Below the pieces are notes generated by a model. It searched no databases and was not told where the DNA came from. It was given only the letters and a program-made list of their open reading frames with translations. A DNA stretch of 64,000 nucleotides from Ensifer canadensis (lineage in GTDB: Bacteria; Pseudomonadota; Alphaproteobacteria; Rhizobiales; Rhizobiaceae), in contig NZ_CP083371.1 in NCBI RefSeq assembly GCF_017488845.2, positions 1-64,000 on the forward strand. The letters run 5' to 3'. Within the stretch, counting starts at the first letter, position 1. Each line of letters begins with the position of its first letter. Shown here piece after piece: positions 34,134 through 43,561 of the stretch. Made by a program: the position numbers and the translations under genes.

Positions 34134-36046
34134 AGAGCGCAGCGACGCCAAGGGATCACAGCGCCCGGGATCATCAGGAAGCCGGGCACCGGGCACCAGA
34201 TGATGTGTGGCTCGGCGAGGTGATCGCCTGCCTTGAGGCCGGCAAGGCGGTGCGGCGCGAATTTGCCGAGGGCGGGCGCCTGCACATCGACCGACCGCTG
34301 CCCTTTCTCTGCGTCTTTATCGCCGAGGCAAAGCAAGCCGTCGTGGCACGCGAGATCACCCAGTCCAACGCCTCCTACCTGATGGCACCCGACGCCGCGG
34401 CGGCTGCCGCTGTCATCGAGGCAGTCGGAAGCGCGCTTCGACAGCGTCTCGGCGCTTTCTTCGTGCTCGAATATGGCGAACTCGAACGGGACGAGGCGCC
34501 CGCCAAGGACGCGCCCTATCTGCCGCTTTTCACGATCGAAGTCACCGCTGGCGAGGACCCGGCTGCTGAGGCAGCCGCGAATGCCTTCCTCGGCTCCGTC
34601 AGCACGATCGAAGGCAAATTTCGCACCGCCCACATGGACCTGCTGTCGCCACCGCCGCAAGACGCCAACGGCAAAGCGCTGACGGCGTTCCCCCACATCA
34701 GTGTGCGATTTGCGCCGATCTATCGCGAGCCGGGCACGCGACGGATCTACCCGGAACTAAGAGAACGCCTGATTGCCAACATCTTCGATGCCGGTCTCAA
34801 GGCGCTGGCGGCAGCGACCCAATGCGCGACGGACACGCGCGTTTCGACGCACCGGGCCTTCGGCCGTAAAACCTTCGTCGAGACGGTGGCCCGCACCGAC
34901 CGCGCCATAGACGAGATTGCCTCAAGTTTCGATTTCCTCCTGGCGGTAACGCCAATCAACGCCGATGCGGCCTGGGCGGAGTTTGTTTCGAGCCGATACG
35001 AAGTCGGCCCGCGGCTGCTCTATCGGCCGCTGACACTTGAAGTCGAGGCCGCAAAAAAGAAGCTTTTTTCGATCAGCTTCGAGCATCTCGAGGACCCGTT
35101 GCTCTACGCGCTCTATCGCCAGAAACAACAGGAGCTCGACCTGCAGCTTTCGATGATCTCGGCCCGCGAGAGCCGCACATTCGTCGAATTCGGCCGGGCG
35201 CTCTATGGTCCGGTGGAGGCTAAACTCCTCGACGTCGCCACCGATATCCTGGTGCAGACACAAAAGCGGACCGGCAAGCCCGGACAAAAACCGGCGGCTG
35301 ACAATGTGGATTGCGACTACGTTCGCAACCGGGCGCAAACGATGGTTTCGGCCTATAAGCGGCAATATGCCGATTTCACCGCCTCGGTGGAGCTGCGCGA
35401 CGACATTCCCGCCGGATTGCTGGTGTCGAGGAGCCAGCTGTTGATTTCGCGCAGCACGGCCATGAGCCGGCACCGCGTCGAGGCCCTGCTCAATCACGAA
35501 ATCGGCGTGCACCTGCTGACCTATTTCAACGGCTCGGCGCAGGGGCTGCGGCTCTTCCGCTCGGGCCTCGCAGGCTACGAGGGCATGCAGGAAGGGCTTG
35601 CCGTGTTTGCCGAATATTTGAGCGGCGGCATGACGCTGGGGCGCCTGCGGCTGATTGCGGCGCGCGTGATTGCCTGCGCGGCGATGTTGAACGGTGCGCT
35701 TTTCCCGGAGACCTATCGGCTGCTCGTCGATCAGCATTGGTTTCAGCCTGATGACGCCTTCAACATCGTCCTGCGGATCTATCGCGGAGGCGGGTTGGCG
35801 AAGGACGCGATCTATCTGCGCGGGCTTCTTCAGCTGCTTGCCCATCTGGCCGCAGGCGGCAGTCTTGAACCCTTCTGGATGGGCAAGATCGCCGCCTCAC
35901 ATTTCGCAGCCATGCAAGAGTTGAGCTTGCGCGGCTTGCTGGGTGCGCCGGCGGTGCGCCCTATATTTCTGGATGACGCCCATGCACGTGCCCGGCTGGA
36001 CCGGGCGCGTGGGGGAATAACCCCGCTCGACATGGTCGCAGAGTAG
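34130..36046 (+). CDS. QEGLA-motif metallopeptidase, DUF1704/MATCAP-like
   Basis: A 638-residue protein of the DUF1704 family, often labelled flavohemoglobin expression-modulating QEGLA protein. The C-terminal half has the metal motif H456-E-I-G-V-H in LLNHEIGVHLLTYFNG, and the second-ligand motif YEGMQEGLAVFAEY (Q487, E488) that gives the family its name. Eukaryotic relatives (MATCAP) are tyrosine carboxypeptidases acting on the tubulin tail, which suggests C-terminal residue removal here. The N-terminal 300 residues are a conserved family region of unknown role. Cytoplasmic. Coupled to the amidohydrolase by ATGA and followed after 8 bases by the ATP-grasp gene. Confidence 0.85.
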   Translation: MKSAATPRDHSARDHQEAGHRAPDDVWLGEVIACLEAGKAVRREFAEGGRLHIDRPLPFLCVFIAEAKQAVVAREITQSNASYLMAPDAAAAAAVIEAVGSALRQRLGAFFVLEYGELERDEAPAKDAPYLPLFTIEVTAGEDPAAEAAANAFLGSVSTIEGKFRTAHMDLLSPPPQDANGKALTAFPHISVRFAPIYREPGTRRIYPELRERLIANIFDAGLKALAAATQCATDTRVSTHRAFGRKTFVETVARTDRAIDEIASSFDFLLAVTPINADAAWAEFVSSRYEVGPRLLYRPLTLEVEAAKKKLFSISFEHLEDPLLYALYRQKQQELDLQLSMISARESRTFVEFGRALYGPVEAKLLDVATDILVQTQKRTGKPGQKPAADNVDCDYVRNRAQTMVSAYKRQYADFTASVELRDDIPAGLLVSRSQLLISRSTAMSRHRVEALLNHEIGVHLLTYFNGSAQGLRLFRSGLAGYEGMQEGLAVFAEYLSGGMTLGRLRLIAARVIACAAMLNGALFPETYRLLVDQHWFQPDDAFNIVLRIYRGGGLAKDAIYLRGLLQLLAHLAAGGSLEPFWMGKIAASHFAAMQELSLRGLLGAPAVRPIFLDDAHARARLDRARGGITPLDMVAE

Positions 36047-36054
36047 GAGATCCG

Positions 36055-37101
36055 ATGCGCATAGCCTTCTTCGTCAACTCGATAGACTCCGAGACAGCGT
36101 CCTACACGACGACGGCGCTGGCGCTTGCCGCCCTCTCCCGCGGGCATGAAATCTGCTACGTCACCCCGGCGGATTTCATCCTGCGGCCCGACGACAAGCT
36201 GATGATCCGGGCGCGCAGCCTCAACGGTACGAAGCCGAAAAAGCCGGAAACGTTCATTTCGGCTTTGAAAGCCGACGATGCGAAGATGAGCGTCGTCGAC
36301 ATCAGCGAGATCGATGTGCTGTTTCTGCGCAACGACCCGTCCGAAGATGCGGAAGGCCGGCCGTGGGCCGCCAATGTCGGCGCCAACTTCGGGCGCCTCG
36401 CCTCGGAGCGCGGCGCGATCGTCGTCAACGATCCCTCCGGTCTGTCGCTTGCGCAGAACAAGCTTTACTTTCAGGATTTCCCCCGGGCCGTGCGCCCGAC
36501 GACGCTGATTTCGAAGAACATCGAAGAGATCCGCGCGTTCATCGACGATCATCGCGACGGCGTCATCCTCAAGCCCTTGCAGGGCTCAGGCGGCAGGAAT
36601 GTCTTCAAGATAAAGTCGAGCGAGGAAGCCAACCTCAACCAGATCTTCGAGGCTGTCAGCGAGATCGGCTATCTCATTGCCCAGAGCTACCTGCCAGAAG
36701 CCACGGCAGGCGATATCCGGCTTTTCCTGATGAACGGCCGCCCGCTCGTTCGCGACGACGTCTATGCCGCTTTTCGACGGGTTCCGGCCAAGGGCGAGGT
36801 GCGGTCCAACATCCACGCGAGCGGCACCGCCCAGGCGGCAACCATCACCCCGGCCATACTGGCGATTGCTGAAAAGCTGAGGCCCAAACTGATCGACGAC
36901 GGCATGTTCCTGGTGGGCCTGGATATCGTCGGCGACAAGATCCTGGAGATCAATGTCTTCACACCCGGTGGTCTGCAATCCATTCGGGCCCTGCATGCGA
37001 TCGATTTCGCCGAAGAGATCGTGATTGCCCTGGAAAACAAGGTAGCCATTCGCGAGGCCTATGGCGGCGCCCTGTCCAACCGCGCGTTGGCGACGCTCTG
37101 A
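36055..37101 (+). CDS. Glutathione synthetase-like ATP-grasp ligase
   Basis: A 348-residue ATP-grasp amide ligase resembling GshB. Visible features: N-terminal preATP-grasp fold (MRIAFFVNSIDSETASYTTT), the FLRNDPS segment, the ATP-binding GVILKPLQGSGGRNVFKIK near residue 165-183, and the metal-binding GLDIVGDKILEINVFTPGG near 285-303. It would join a carboxylate to an amine using ATP. TAGGAGATCCG links it to the QEGLA gene. Most rhizobia have a separate gshB, so this is likely a paralogue for another peptide-like product; that is inference. Confidence 0.85.
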   Translation: MRIAFFVNSIDSETASYTTTALALAALSRGHEICYVTPADFILRPDDKLMIRARSLNGTKPKKPETFISALKADDAKMSVVDISEIDVLFLRNDPSEDAEGRPWAANVGANFGRLASERGAIVVNDPSGLSLAQNKLYFQDFPRAVRPTTLISKNIEEIRAFIDDHRDGVILKPLQGSGGRNVFKIKSSEEANLNQIFEAVSEIGYLIAQSYLPEATAGDIRLFLMNGRPLVRDDVYAAFRRVPAKGEVRSNIHASGTAQAATITPAILAIAEKLRPKLIDDGMFLVGLDIVGDKILEINVFTPGGLQSIRALHAIDFAEEIVIALENKVAIREAYGGALSNRALATL

Positions 37102-37158
37102 CATGGCCTTCACATCGCCTGGCCGACCAGGAGACGAGTTCCGCAGCAGCGGGACCTA

Positions 37159-37254
37159 CAGCGCCGCGCGTCTTATTAGACGCGCAAAGGTCGCTGTAGC
37201 ACTTTGAATTGCTGCATGTTTTTATCCCTAAATCGAAGGATTAAGGGGAACATG
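37159..37254 (+). repeat. Structured intergenic repeat, copy 1
   Basis: About 96 bases between convergent genes, with a second inverted copy at 59308-59403. It contains the perfect hairpin GCGCGTCT-TATT-AGACGCGC inside an outer CAGCG/CGCTG pairing, then a second fold whose ends are GCATGTT and AACATGC around 37213-37255. The sequence is of a type I recall as very abundant between genes in Sinorhizobium/Ensifer. It probably acts at the RNA level in termination or mRNA 3'-end stability. Confidence 0.7.
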
Positions 37255-37262
37255 CAGTGGTA

Positions 37263-38579
37263 TCACTCCTGGCGCGACGCCAAGAGCTTGTCGATGCGCA
37301 TGCCGTCCATGTCGATGATTTCGAAGCGCCAGTCCTGGAAGTCAAAGGTTTCGCCGACATGCGGAAGATGGCCGAGGATCTGCAGCGCGAAGCCGGCAAT
37401 GGTGTGAAAATCGCCCTCCGGCCGGTCGTGAATGCCGAGCCGCTCGAAAGCGTCGTGCGCCGACATCAGTCCTTCAATCAGCAGCGAACCATCCGCGCGG
37501 GTGACGATGTCAGGATCGCTCGCCTCCGTATCCGGCAGGTCGCCTGCAATCGCCTCCAACAGGTCGGTCTGGGTGATGATGCCTTCGAGGCTGCCATATT
37601 CGTCGACGATGATCGCCAGACGGACGGGCGCGGTCTTGAAGGTTTCGAGGACACGGAAGACGCGCGCCGATTCGTGCAGCACCAGCGGCTCTCGCATCGC
37701 CTTCATCGGATCGAGCGTCTGGCCGTCGAGCAATTGATCGAGCAGATCCTTCTTCAGCACCATGCCCAAGGGATAGTCGATGCCGCCTCGGCCGATGAGC
37801 AACTGCTCATGGTGACAATCCCTGACGGTGCGCAGGATTTCCTCCCGCGTGTCGTCTGCATCGATCCAGTCGATTTCCATGCGCGGGGTCATGAAATCGG
37901 AAATCCGGCGGTCGCCGATGTTGAAGATCCGTTCGACCAGTTCCTGCTGGGCAACATCGAGGAGACCGGCCTCCTGGCTTTGGGCGACAAGCAGCTTCAG
38001 TTCGGTGGGCGAATGCATCGACGCCTCGCCGGTGCCGGGCCGCAGACCGACCAGTCGAAGCACGAGATTGCCGAGGCCGTTGAGAGCCAGAATCGCCGGA
38101 CGCAACAGAAACAGGAAAAATCCGAGCGGACGCACGACCGCAAGGGCCGTTCCCTCGCTGCGCTGCAGCGCCAGGCTCTTCGGCGCCAGTTCTCCGAGCA
38201 CGATATGAAGCGCGGTGATGATGATGAACGAAATCGCGACCGCGATCGCATGCGAACCGAACGAGGCCCATGCCATCGGCAGGCCGCTCAACAGCGGCTG
38301 GATCAGATGCGCCAGAGCGGGCTCGCCCACCCAGCCGAGCGCCAGCGACGATATGGTAATGCCGAGCTGAGTGGCGGCCAGGTTGGCGTCGAGATTGTCG
38401 ACGGCATGCTGGAGCGCACTGGCGTTCATTCGCCCCTGTGCCACCAATTCGGTCACGCGGCTGCGGCGGACGGAAACCAGCGAGAATTCGGCCGCAACAA
38501 AAAAGCCGTTGGCGGCAACGAGCAGAAATACGGCCAGTATCCCGAGATAGTCGAACATACTGCCATCCGAGCCGGACAT
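37263..38579 (-). CDS. CNNM/CorC-type membrane protein with CBS domains (hemolysin family)
   Basis: A 438-residue inner membrane protein. Residues 8-200 form the CNNM transmembrane domain (FLLVAANGFFVAAEFSLVSV, then LGITISSLALGWVGEPAL), followed by two CBS domains (about 215-340, including DFMTPRMEIDWIDADD and VDEYGSLEGIITQTDLLEAI) and a C-terminal CorC/HlyC domain. Such proteins are linked to magnesium or other divalent cation efflux and sensing; the hemolysin name is historical. AGGGAGA precedes the ATG. Full length. Confidence 0.9.
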   Translation of the reverse strand: MSGSDGSMFDYLGILAVFLLVAANGFFVAAEFSLVSVRRSRVTELVAQGRMNASALQHAVDNLDANLAATQLGITISSLALGWVGEPALAHLIQPLLSGLPMAWASFGSHAIAVAISFIIITALHIVLGELAPKSLALQRSEGTALAVVRPLGFFLFLLRPAILALNGLGNLVLRLVGLRPGTGEASMHSPTELKLLVAQSQEAGLLDVAQQELVERIFNIGDRRISDFMTPRMEIDWIDADDTREEILRTVRDCHHEQLLIGRGGIDYPLGMVLKKDLLDQLLDGQTLDPMKAMREPLVLHESARVFRVLETFKTAPVRLAIIVDEYGSLEGIITQTDLLEAIAGDLPDTEASDPDIVTRADGSLLIEGLMSAHDAFERLGIHDRPEGDFHTIAGFALQILGHLPHVGETFDFQDWRFEIIDMDGMRIDKLLASRQE

Positions 38580-38740
38580 GGTCTCCCTTCGGGCGCGTCG
38601 CGCCTCGCATTGTTGAAAATGCGATCAGCCTAACATGCTCTTGCCGTACACGTCAGACGGGACGCAGGCGATCTTTGTGACTTCGCCCGCATCCCGGAAT
38701 GCGCCCGGACGGCCCTGTCGGCCGGGCGTATCGCTTCGTC

Positions 38741-39280
38741 CTAGTTGCCGCCTTCAAGATTCTTGAGCGCCTCCAGATCCGCATGCGAAACGAACTCGCA
38801 GGCGAGCAAGGTCTTGCCGGGAATGGCTTCGCTTTCGCGGGCAACGATCGACACGATGCCCATCTCCGCTGTCGGCTGTTCGGCATCGGGCAGAACCCGT
38901 GCATAGCCCTTGGTGGACGTGCCGAGAATGCTGCTTTTTTCGCGCTCCAGCTGGTAGCGGGCCGCCAATTCGTCCGCCCGCGCGCCTTCGATCAGCACGC
39001 CGACGGAGCTGCCGGCGAAGATAACCTCATTCGTCTTAAAGCCATCACGCCCGATGTCGGACGGCAGCTTGTAGACATAGGCCGTCAGCAGCGACGTATC
39101 GGGTTTCACCAGCTTCTCGGCGGCGTCATAGAACTCGGTTGCCGATTGCATCGTGTAGGGCGGGTTGCAGAGGGCGCCGTCATAAAAGGCCGCGACATCT
39201 TCGGATGCAAAGGCTGCGGGCACGCCTGAAACGGCGAGGACGGCAAGGGCAGGCAGAAAAACTCTTGAAAACAAAATCAT
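38741..39280 (-). CDS. Secreted hypothetical protein
   Basis: A 179-residue protein with a signal peptide (ILFSRVFLPALAVLAVSGVP, cleavage after AFAS around residue 24), hence periplasmic or exported. The mature part carries a single CNPPYTMQSATEF segment and a later ACEFVSH; the two cysteines could form a disulfide. The frame runs open to 39379, but the signal peptide fixes the ATG at 39280, with GGAG just upstream. No family recognised. Confidence 0.7.
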   Translation of the reverse strand: MILFSRVFLPALAVLAVSGVPAAFASEDVAAFYDGALCNPPYTMQSATEFYDAAEKLVKPDTSLLTAYVYKLPSDIGRDGFKTNEVIFAGSSVGVLIEGARADELAARYQLEREKSSILGTSTKGYARVLPDAEQPTAEMGIVSIVARESEAIPGKTLLACEFVSHADLEALKNLEGGN

Positions 39281-39598
39281 GACTCCAATTGCCCGCGAGG
39301 TTACTTCCCCGCTCGGCTGACGGCTGATCGACAGTTGTACACATGGCGCAACACCGAAAGGGATACAACAACTTGTCATGGCAGATCACGACAATCCCGC
39401 ACGCAGCAGGCGTCGATTCGGCGGGTCAAACCGTCGCAGCGACCGGGGACGCGGTCACCCTGCCGCTCCGGACGGCCATATCTCGCAGAAGCATCGAAGC
39501 GGCCTTGCTCCCGCACGACATCGTCCTAACTTGCCAACTATCGGTTGCCGGCGAGACCACGCGGTCGAACGGGCAAAATCTTTTACGCGGGAGCACAC

Positions 39599-40648
39599 AT
39601 GACATCTCTTGAACCCCGTCTGACTGAGCTTGCCCATGGCGGAGGATGCGGCTGCAAGCTTGCGCCCTCGGTTCTGCAGCGGCTTCTCGCCAATCAGCCG
39701 GCCATGCAGCCCTTCTCCCAGCTTCTCGTCGGCAACGAGATGGCGGACGACGCGGCGGTCTGGCAGGTCGACGACCACACCTGCATCATCGCCACCACCG
39801 ATTTTTTCATGCCTGTGGTCGATGACCCGCATGATTTCGGGCGCATCGCCGCAACGAACGCGATCTCCGACATCTACGCCATGGGCGGCAAGCCGATCCT
39901 GGCGCTTGCGATCCTTGGGATGCCGATCAACAAGCTTTCCCCCGAGACGATCGGCAAGATCCTCGAAGGCGGCGCCTCGATCTGCGCGCAGGCCGGCATC
40001 CCTGTGGCAGGCGGGCATTCGATCGATTCGGTCGAACCCATCTACGGCCTTGCCGTCATCGGCATCTGTCGCCCGGAACAGGTGCGGCGCAATAGCGGCG
40101 CGAAGCCGGGGGATGCCTTGATCCTCACCAAGGGCCTTGGCGTCGGCATCTATTCCTCCGCCTTCAAGAAGAAGGCGCTGCCGCGGGCTTGTTATGAGGA
40201 GATGATCGCCTCGACGACCCTTCTCAACCGGATCGGGTCCGAGCTTGCCGCCGATCCGCATGTGCATGCGCTGACGGATGTCACCGGCTTCGGTATTCTC
40301 GGTCATGGGCTCGAAATGGCCCGCGCGTCCGGCTTGACCGTGTCGCTCTCCCTCGCGAACATTCCGTTCCTGTCGCAGGCCGAAACGCTTTCCCGAGAAG
40401 GCTTCATCACCGGCGCGTCGGAGCGCAACTGGGCGAGTTATAGCAGCGAGATCAAATTGCCCGATGGTATGGCGGACTGGCAGCGTCTTTTGCTCGCCGA
40501 CCCGCAAACATCAGGCGGACTTCTGGTGGCCTGCGATGCCGCCAGCGCTGACAGTCTGGTCAAGACGATCCGGGACGCTGGCTACCCGCTCGCCAGCATC
40601 GTCGGCTACACGCAACCTGGCCCCGTGCAGGTGGAGGTTCGCGCCTGA
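39599..40648 (+). CDS. selD: Selenide, water dikinase
   Basis: A 349-residue enzyme making selenophosphate from selenide and ATP, the selenium donor for SelA. The glycine-rich catalytic segment [12 protein letters not shown] holds the active-site cysteine and lysine (cysteine, not selenocysteine), followed by [15 protein letters not shown] and [21 protein letters not shown] precedes the ATG at 39599, making the longer frame from 39545 unlikely. It lies on the opposite strand to the selA-selB-selC and formate dehydrogenase genes it serves. Confidence 0.95.
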   Translation: MTSLEPRLTELAHGGGCGCKLAPSVLQRLLANQPAMQPFSQLLVGNEMADDAAVWQVDDHTCIIATTDFFMPVVDDPHDFGRIAATNAISDIYAMGGKPILALAILGMPINKLSPETIGKILEGGASICAQAGIPVAGGHSIDSVEPIYGLAVIGICRPEQVRRNSGAKPGDALILTKGLGVGIYSSAFKKKALPRACYEEMIASTTLLNRIGSELAADPHVHALTDVTGFGILGHGLEMARASGLTVSLSLANIPFLSQAETLSREGFITGASERNWASYSSEIKLPDGMADWQRLLLADPQTSGGLLVACDAASADSLVKTIRDAGYPLASIVGYTQPGPVQVEVRA

Positions 40649-40716
40649 GTGAAAAGGGGAGATGGAACAACCGGCCGCAGCATCCCGTTGGTAGAGCAAC
40701 GCTGAAGGAGAATGCC

Positions 40717-41049
40717 ATGCGCGATCCCCGATTTGCCCTTGCCACCGCTCTCTTCCTCGCCTGTCTGGGCATGACTGTCCCTGCACATTCGCAGGAGAAC
40801 GATGCCAACACCGGATGCGATGCGACCGCCGGGAAGGCGGACCCGGCGACGGAGCCCGACCGTTTGAGCGCGGATGGTACAGCACCCGGCAACGCCGGCT
40901 CGACCGGCTGGACCGGCGGAACAGGCGGCGCCCTTATCGGTACAAATCCGCAAGGCGCGTCCGAGGACTCCCCGACATGGCAACCACCGACCGCGCGTGG
41001 CCTCGATCTCGCAATGACGCCCGAGGATATCAAGAAAAACGGTTGCTAG
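40717..41049 (+). CDS. Small secreted glycine-rich protein downstream of selD
   Basis: A 110-residue protein with a signal peptide (about residues 1-25, FALATALFLACLGMTVPAHS) and a low-complexity mature part (GNAGSTGWTGGTGGALIG) with one cysteine near the start (NTGCDAT) and one at the C-terminus. AAGGAGAATGCC precedes the ATG. It is 68 bases after selD on the same strand and may share its transcript. Its place in the selenium cluster suggests a link to formate respiration, but no function is visible. Confidence 0.65.
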   Translation: MRDPRFALATALFLACLGMTVPAHSQENDANTGCDATAGKADPATEPDRLSADGTAPGNAGSTGWTGGTGGALIGTNPQGASEDSPTWQPPTARGLDLAMTPEDIKKNGC

Positions 41050-41129
41050 CCTGCGCATGATTGCACTCAGCCTTCAGCACAAAGGCCGTGAACCGCTATT
41101 GCCGAACGGGACAAGACCGAGACTGGAGA

Positions 41130-41513
41130 TCAATGGGGCTTGATCTCCTCAATCGACAGCCGCAATCCGTCGACATTGAAGAACTCGCCCTCGCGGATCA
41201 GTGAGCGGTCCTCGTTGAGATTGCGAACCAGAGAGGCAAGCCGTCCCCTGGCGACATGGTCTTCGACAAGACCCTCCGGGCCGGCGCGGTAAAACACGAC
41301 GCCGGACCACTTGACGCCGGCGCCGGCGAAAAGAGCGGCCATATCCTGCCATCGGGTGTCGTCGCCGACGACGTGAAGATAGGCCGAGCGCAGGAGGTCT
41401 AAACGGGTCTCGCCGATCGCCAGCAGGACGAAGAGCATGGTGAAAGCGCCAGCCTCGCCATAGGTGGAAACGATCCAGTCATCGAAGTCGGTGCTGCAGG
41501 GCGCATAAACCAT
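41130..41513 (-). CDS. Hypothetical protein translationally coupled to selB
   Basis: A 127-residue protein beginning [20 protein letters not shown]. Its ATG (41513-41511) overlaps the selB stop (TGATG), and its ribosome binding site GGGAGA lies immediately after the tRNA-Sec 3' end, so it appears as the last member of the selenium operon. It is predicted soluble, with a short hydrophobic helix (AFTMLFVLLAIGE). No known domain. It should be checked whether the same gene follows selC in other rhizobia. Confidence 0.6.
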   Translation of the reverse strand: MVYAPCSTDFDDWIVSTYGEAGAFTMLFVLLAIGETRLDLLRSAYLHVVGDDTRWQDMAALFAGAGVKWSGVVFYRAGPEGLVEDHVARGRLASLVRNLNEDRSLIREGEFFNVDGLRLSIEEIKPH

Positions 41514-43561
41514 CAGCGATCTCCCGATGGCGGAAGAGAATGGGAGTCGAACCCACCCAAGACAGCCTCGCTGCCCCACCCGGATTTGAAGTCCGGACGC
41601 CCCACCGGGGACGAATCTCTTCCTTGCTTCGCCTCGGGCGTGGCTCCGTCATAAAGGTCGAGCCTGTGGGGATTGACGCGCCGGATGTCGCCGCGCCGAA
41701 GCGTCACTCCCTGGCGATCGAAGAACTCCAGGATCTCGATCGCCACCTTTCTACCGCTGTTCACGCGATCCCGAAAGAGACCGGCGGCAAATTCGCCCCG
41801 TTCGGCCTTGCCCGCGATATCCCTTATGATTTCAACCATTTCTGCGGTGGTGGAACGGATGAAGAAATGATCGTGCCGGATCTCATCGACACGTCCGAGC
41901 CTCGCCCATAGTTTGAGCACGCGCCGGATCTCCCGCTCGTCGACGCCGAGCACGTCTGCAAGGTCGCGCACGCGCGGCGGGCGAAAGCGCTCCTCTCCTT
42001 CGAGATGCGGCAAGATTTTGCCAAGTAACGCCTCCTCGCTCTCGCTTAAACGAACCTCATGGCCCGGCAGGCGAACGAAGGCGCCCTCGAGTGCGAGGCG
42101 TCCGGCGGCCTGTTCCTGCCTGAGCAGGAAGAGAAAGGCAGGCATCGGCAATCGCGGCGTCACCTGCAGGCGCAGGCGCTCTCGGCCGATGCCTTGCAGA
42201 TCCGGATTTTCGACATGGAAATCGGCGAGAATTCGTCCGACGTCCTTCGACAGGTCGTCCAACAGCGACACAGACAAGGCATGGCGCACATGCCCGGCCT
42301 CGATCACGATGGCGTGGGATAACTCGACGGCCTCGCGTAGCTCCTCCTCCGATACGGCCCTATTGCGCGCGAAGGCATCGAGATCGACGATATAGGGCGG
42401 CGCTTCCAGATGCGCTGCAAGGGCCGGGCCCGTTTCCGCAACGCCTGCCGCATCGAGATAGGCTATCCGCTCGGGTGTCCGGCGCTTGCGCAATGGCGCA
42501 CGCAGATCGAGAAGCCGCCCGCCTCCGATGGTGCGCCGGGCGGAAACGTCGCGCAGGATGTAGCGATCACCGACCGCGGCGGCGATCGGCCGATCGAGAA
42601 CAAGCTGGACCTTCGCCCGCTCGCCGGGACCTACAGGGTTTTCAAGCGGCACAATACGGACCCCGACTTCAGCACTGCCATGATGCAGGCGCGCGGAAAA
42701 CCACTCGCTGATCGGCTTCGGCTCACCCTTGAGCACAAACAGGCCCGCATCGATGCGTGTGGTCGGCGCATGCAGATAGGGATCGAGCACCATGTCGCCG
42801 CGGCCGACCTTGTCCTTGGAGATGCCGTCTCCCACCAGATTGAGCGCGCAGCGTTGACCCGCGACCCCGCGTTCCGACCGCTGGTCCTGGGCATGGATCG
42901 AGCGCACGCGCGCCCCTTGTCCGGATGGCGAAATCATTACGTTGTCGCCGACCGCAACCGAACCGGAAAGGACCGTTCCCGTCACCACCGTTCCGGCGCC
43001 CGAGAGAATGAAGCTGCGATCGACCGAAAACCGAAACCGGCCCGCCGCATTTGCTTTCACGGTTGCCCTTTCGGCCTCGGCCAGGCGGTCTCTGAGATCG
43101 GCGATACCGAGGCCCGTGGCGGCGGACACGGGAAGGATTTCGGCGGTGCGAAGGCCCGTTGCCGAAAGCATATTGCCGATCTCGACACTGAGCCCCAGCA
43201 ATCGCTCCGCATCGGCAAGATCGGCCTTGGTGATCGCGACCAATCCCCTTTCGATGCCGAGCAGATCGAGAATGGCCAGGTGTTCGAGCGTCTGCGGCTT
43301 GATGCCGTCATCCGCCGCAACGACGAGGAGGGCGAAGTCGATGCCGCCGGCACCGGCGAGCATCGTATGGATGAAACGCTCATGGCCCGGCACATCGACA
43401 AAGCCGGTGACCGCTTCGGCAAATTTCGCATAGGCAAAGCCGAGATCGATGGTGATGCCGCGTGCCTTCTCCTCCTTGAGGCGATCGGTATCGACGCCGG
43501 TCAAGGCTTTCACCAGACTGGTCTTGCCGTGGTCGATATGACCGGCGGTTCCGACGATCAT
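41513..43561 (-). CDS. selB: Selenocysteine-specific translation elongation factor SelB
   Basis: A 682-residue GTPase that brings Sec-tRNA to UGA codons marked by a SECIS hairpin. The N-terminal G domain is intact: [25 protein letters not shown] and [10 protein letters not shown], with EF-Tu-like domains to about residue 340 and C-terminal winged helices that bind the SECIS RNA. The last core residues are [13 protein letters not shown]. The frame then stays open through the entire selC tRNA (about 31 codons) and stops on the ATG of the next gene, adding a roughly 45-residue tail. It starts at 43561, overlapping the Sel1-repeat gene stop (ATGA). Confidence 0.93.
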   Translation of the reverse strand: MIVGTAGHIDHGKTSLVKALTGVDTDRLKEEKARGITIDLGFAYAKFAEAVTGFVDVPGHERFIHTMLAGAGGIDFALLVVAADDGIKPQTLEHLAILDLLGIERGLVAITKADLADAERLLGLSVEIGNMLSATGLRTAEILPVSAATGLGIADLRDRLAEAERATVKANAAGRFRFSVDRSFILSGAGTVVTGTVLSGSVAVGDNVMISPSGQGARVRSIHAQDQRSERGVAGQRCALNLVGDGISKDKVGRGDMVLDPYLHAPTTRIDAGLFVLKGEPKPISEWFSARLHHGSAEVGVRIVPLENPVGPGERAKVQLVLDRPIAAAVGDRYILRDVSARRTIGGGRLLDLRAPLRKRRTPERIAYLDAAGVAETGPALAAHLEAPPYIVDLDAFARNRAVSEEELREAVELSHAIVIEAGHVRHALSVSLLDDLSKDVGRILADFHVENPDLQGIGRERLRLQVTPRLPMPAFLFLLRQEQAAGRLALEGAFVRLPGHEVRLSESEEALLGKILPHLEGEERFRPPRVRDLADVLGVDEREIRRVLKLWARLGRVDEIRHDHFFIRSTTAEMVEIIRDIAGKAERGEFAAGLFRDRVNSGRKVAIEILEFFDRQGVTLRRGDIRRVNPHRLDLYDGATPEAKQGRDSSPVGRPDFKSGWGSEAVLGGFDSHSLPPSGDR
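41528..41623 (-). tRNA. selC: tRNA-Sec, anticodon TCA
   Basis: The minus strand folds as a selenocysteine tRNA: an 8-bp acceptor stem GGAAGAGA/TCTCTTCC, anticodon loop CTTCAAA with anticodon TCA (complement of 41587-41589), a long variable arm, T-arm TGGGTTCGACTCCCA, discriminator G and encoded CCA (41530-41528). Length 96 bases with CCA. It lies entirely inside the 3' part of the selB reading frame on the same strand. It reads the UGA in fdoG. Confidence 0.96.

Noticed and set aside
37257..38633. 458-codon open frame on the plus strand
   Set aside because: Antisense to the CNNM/CorC gene, whose protein is clearly recognisable; the other strand is low-complexity and unrecognised.
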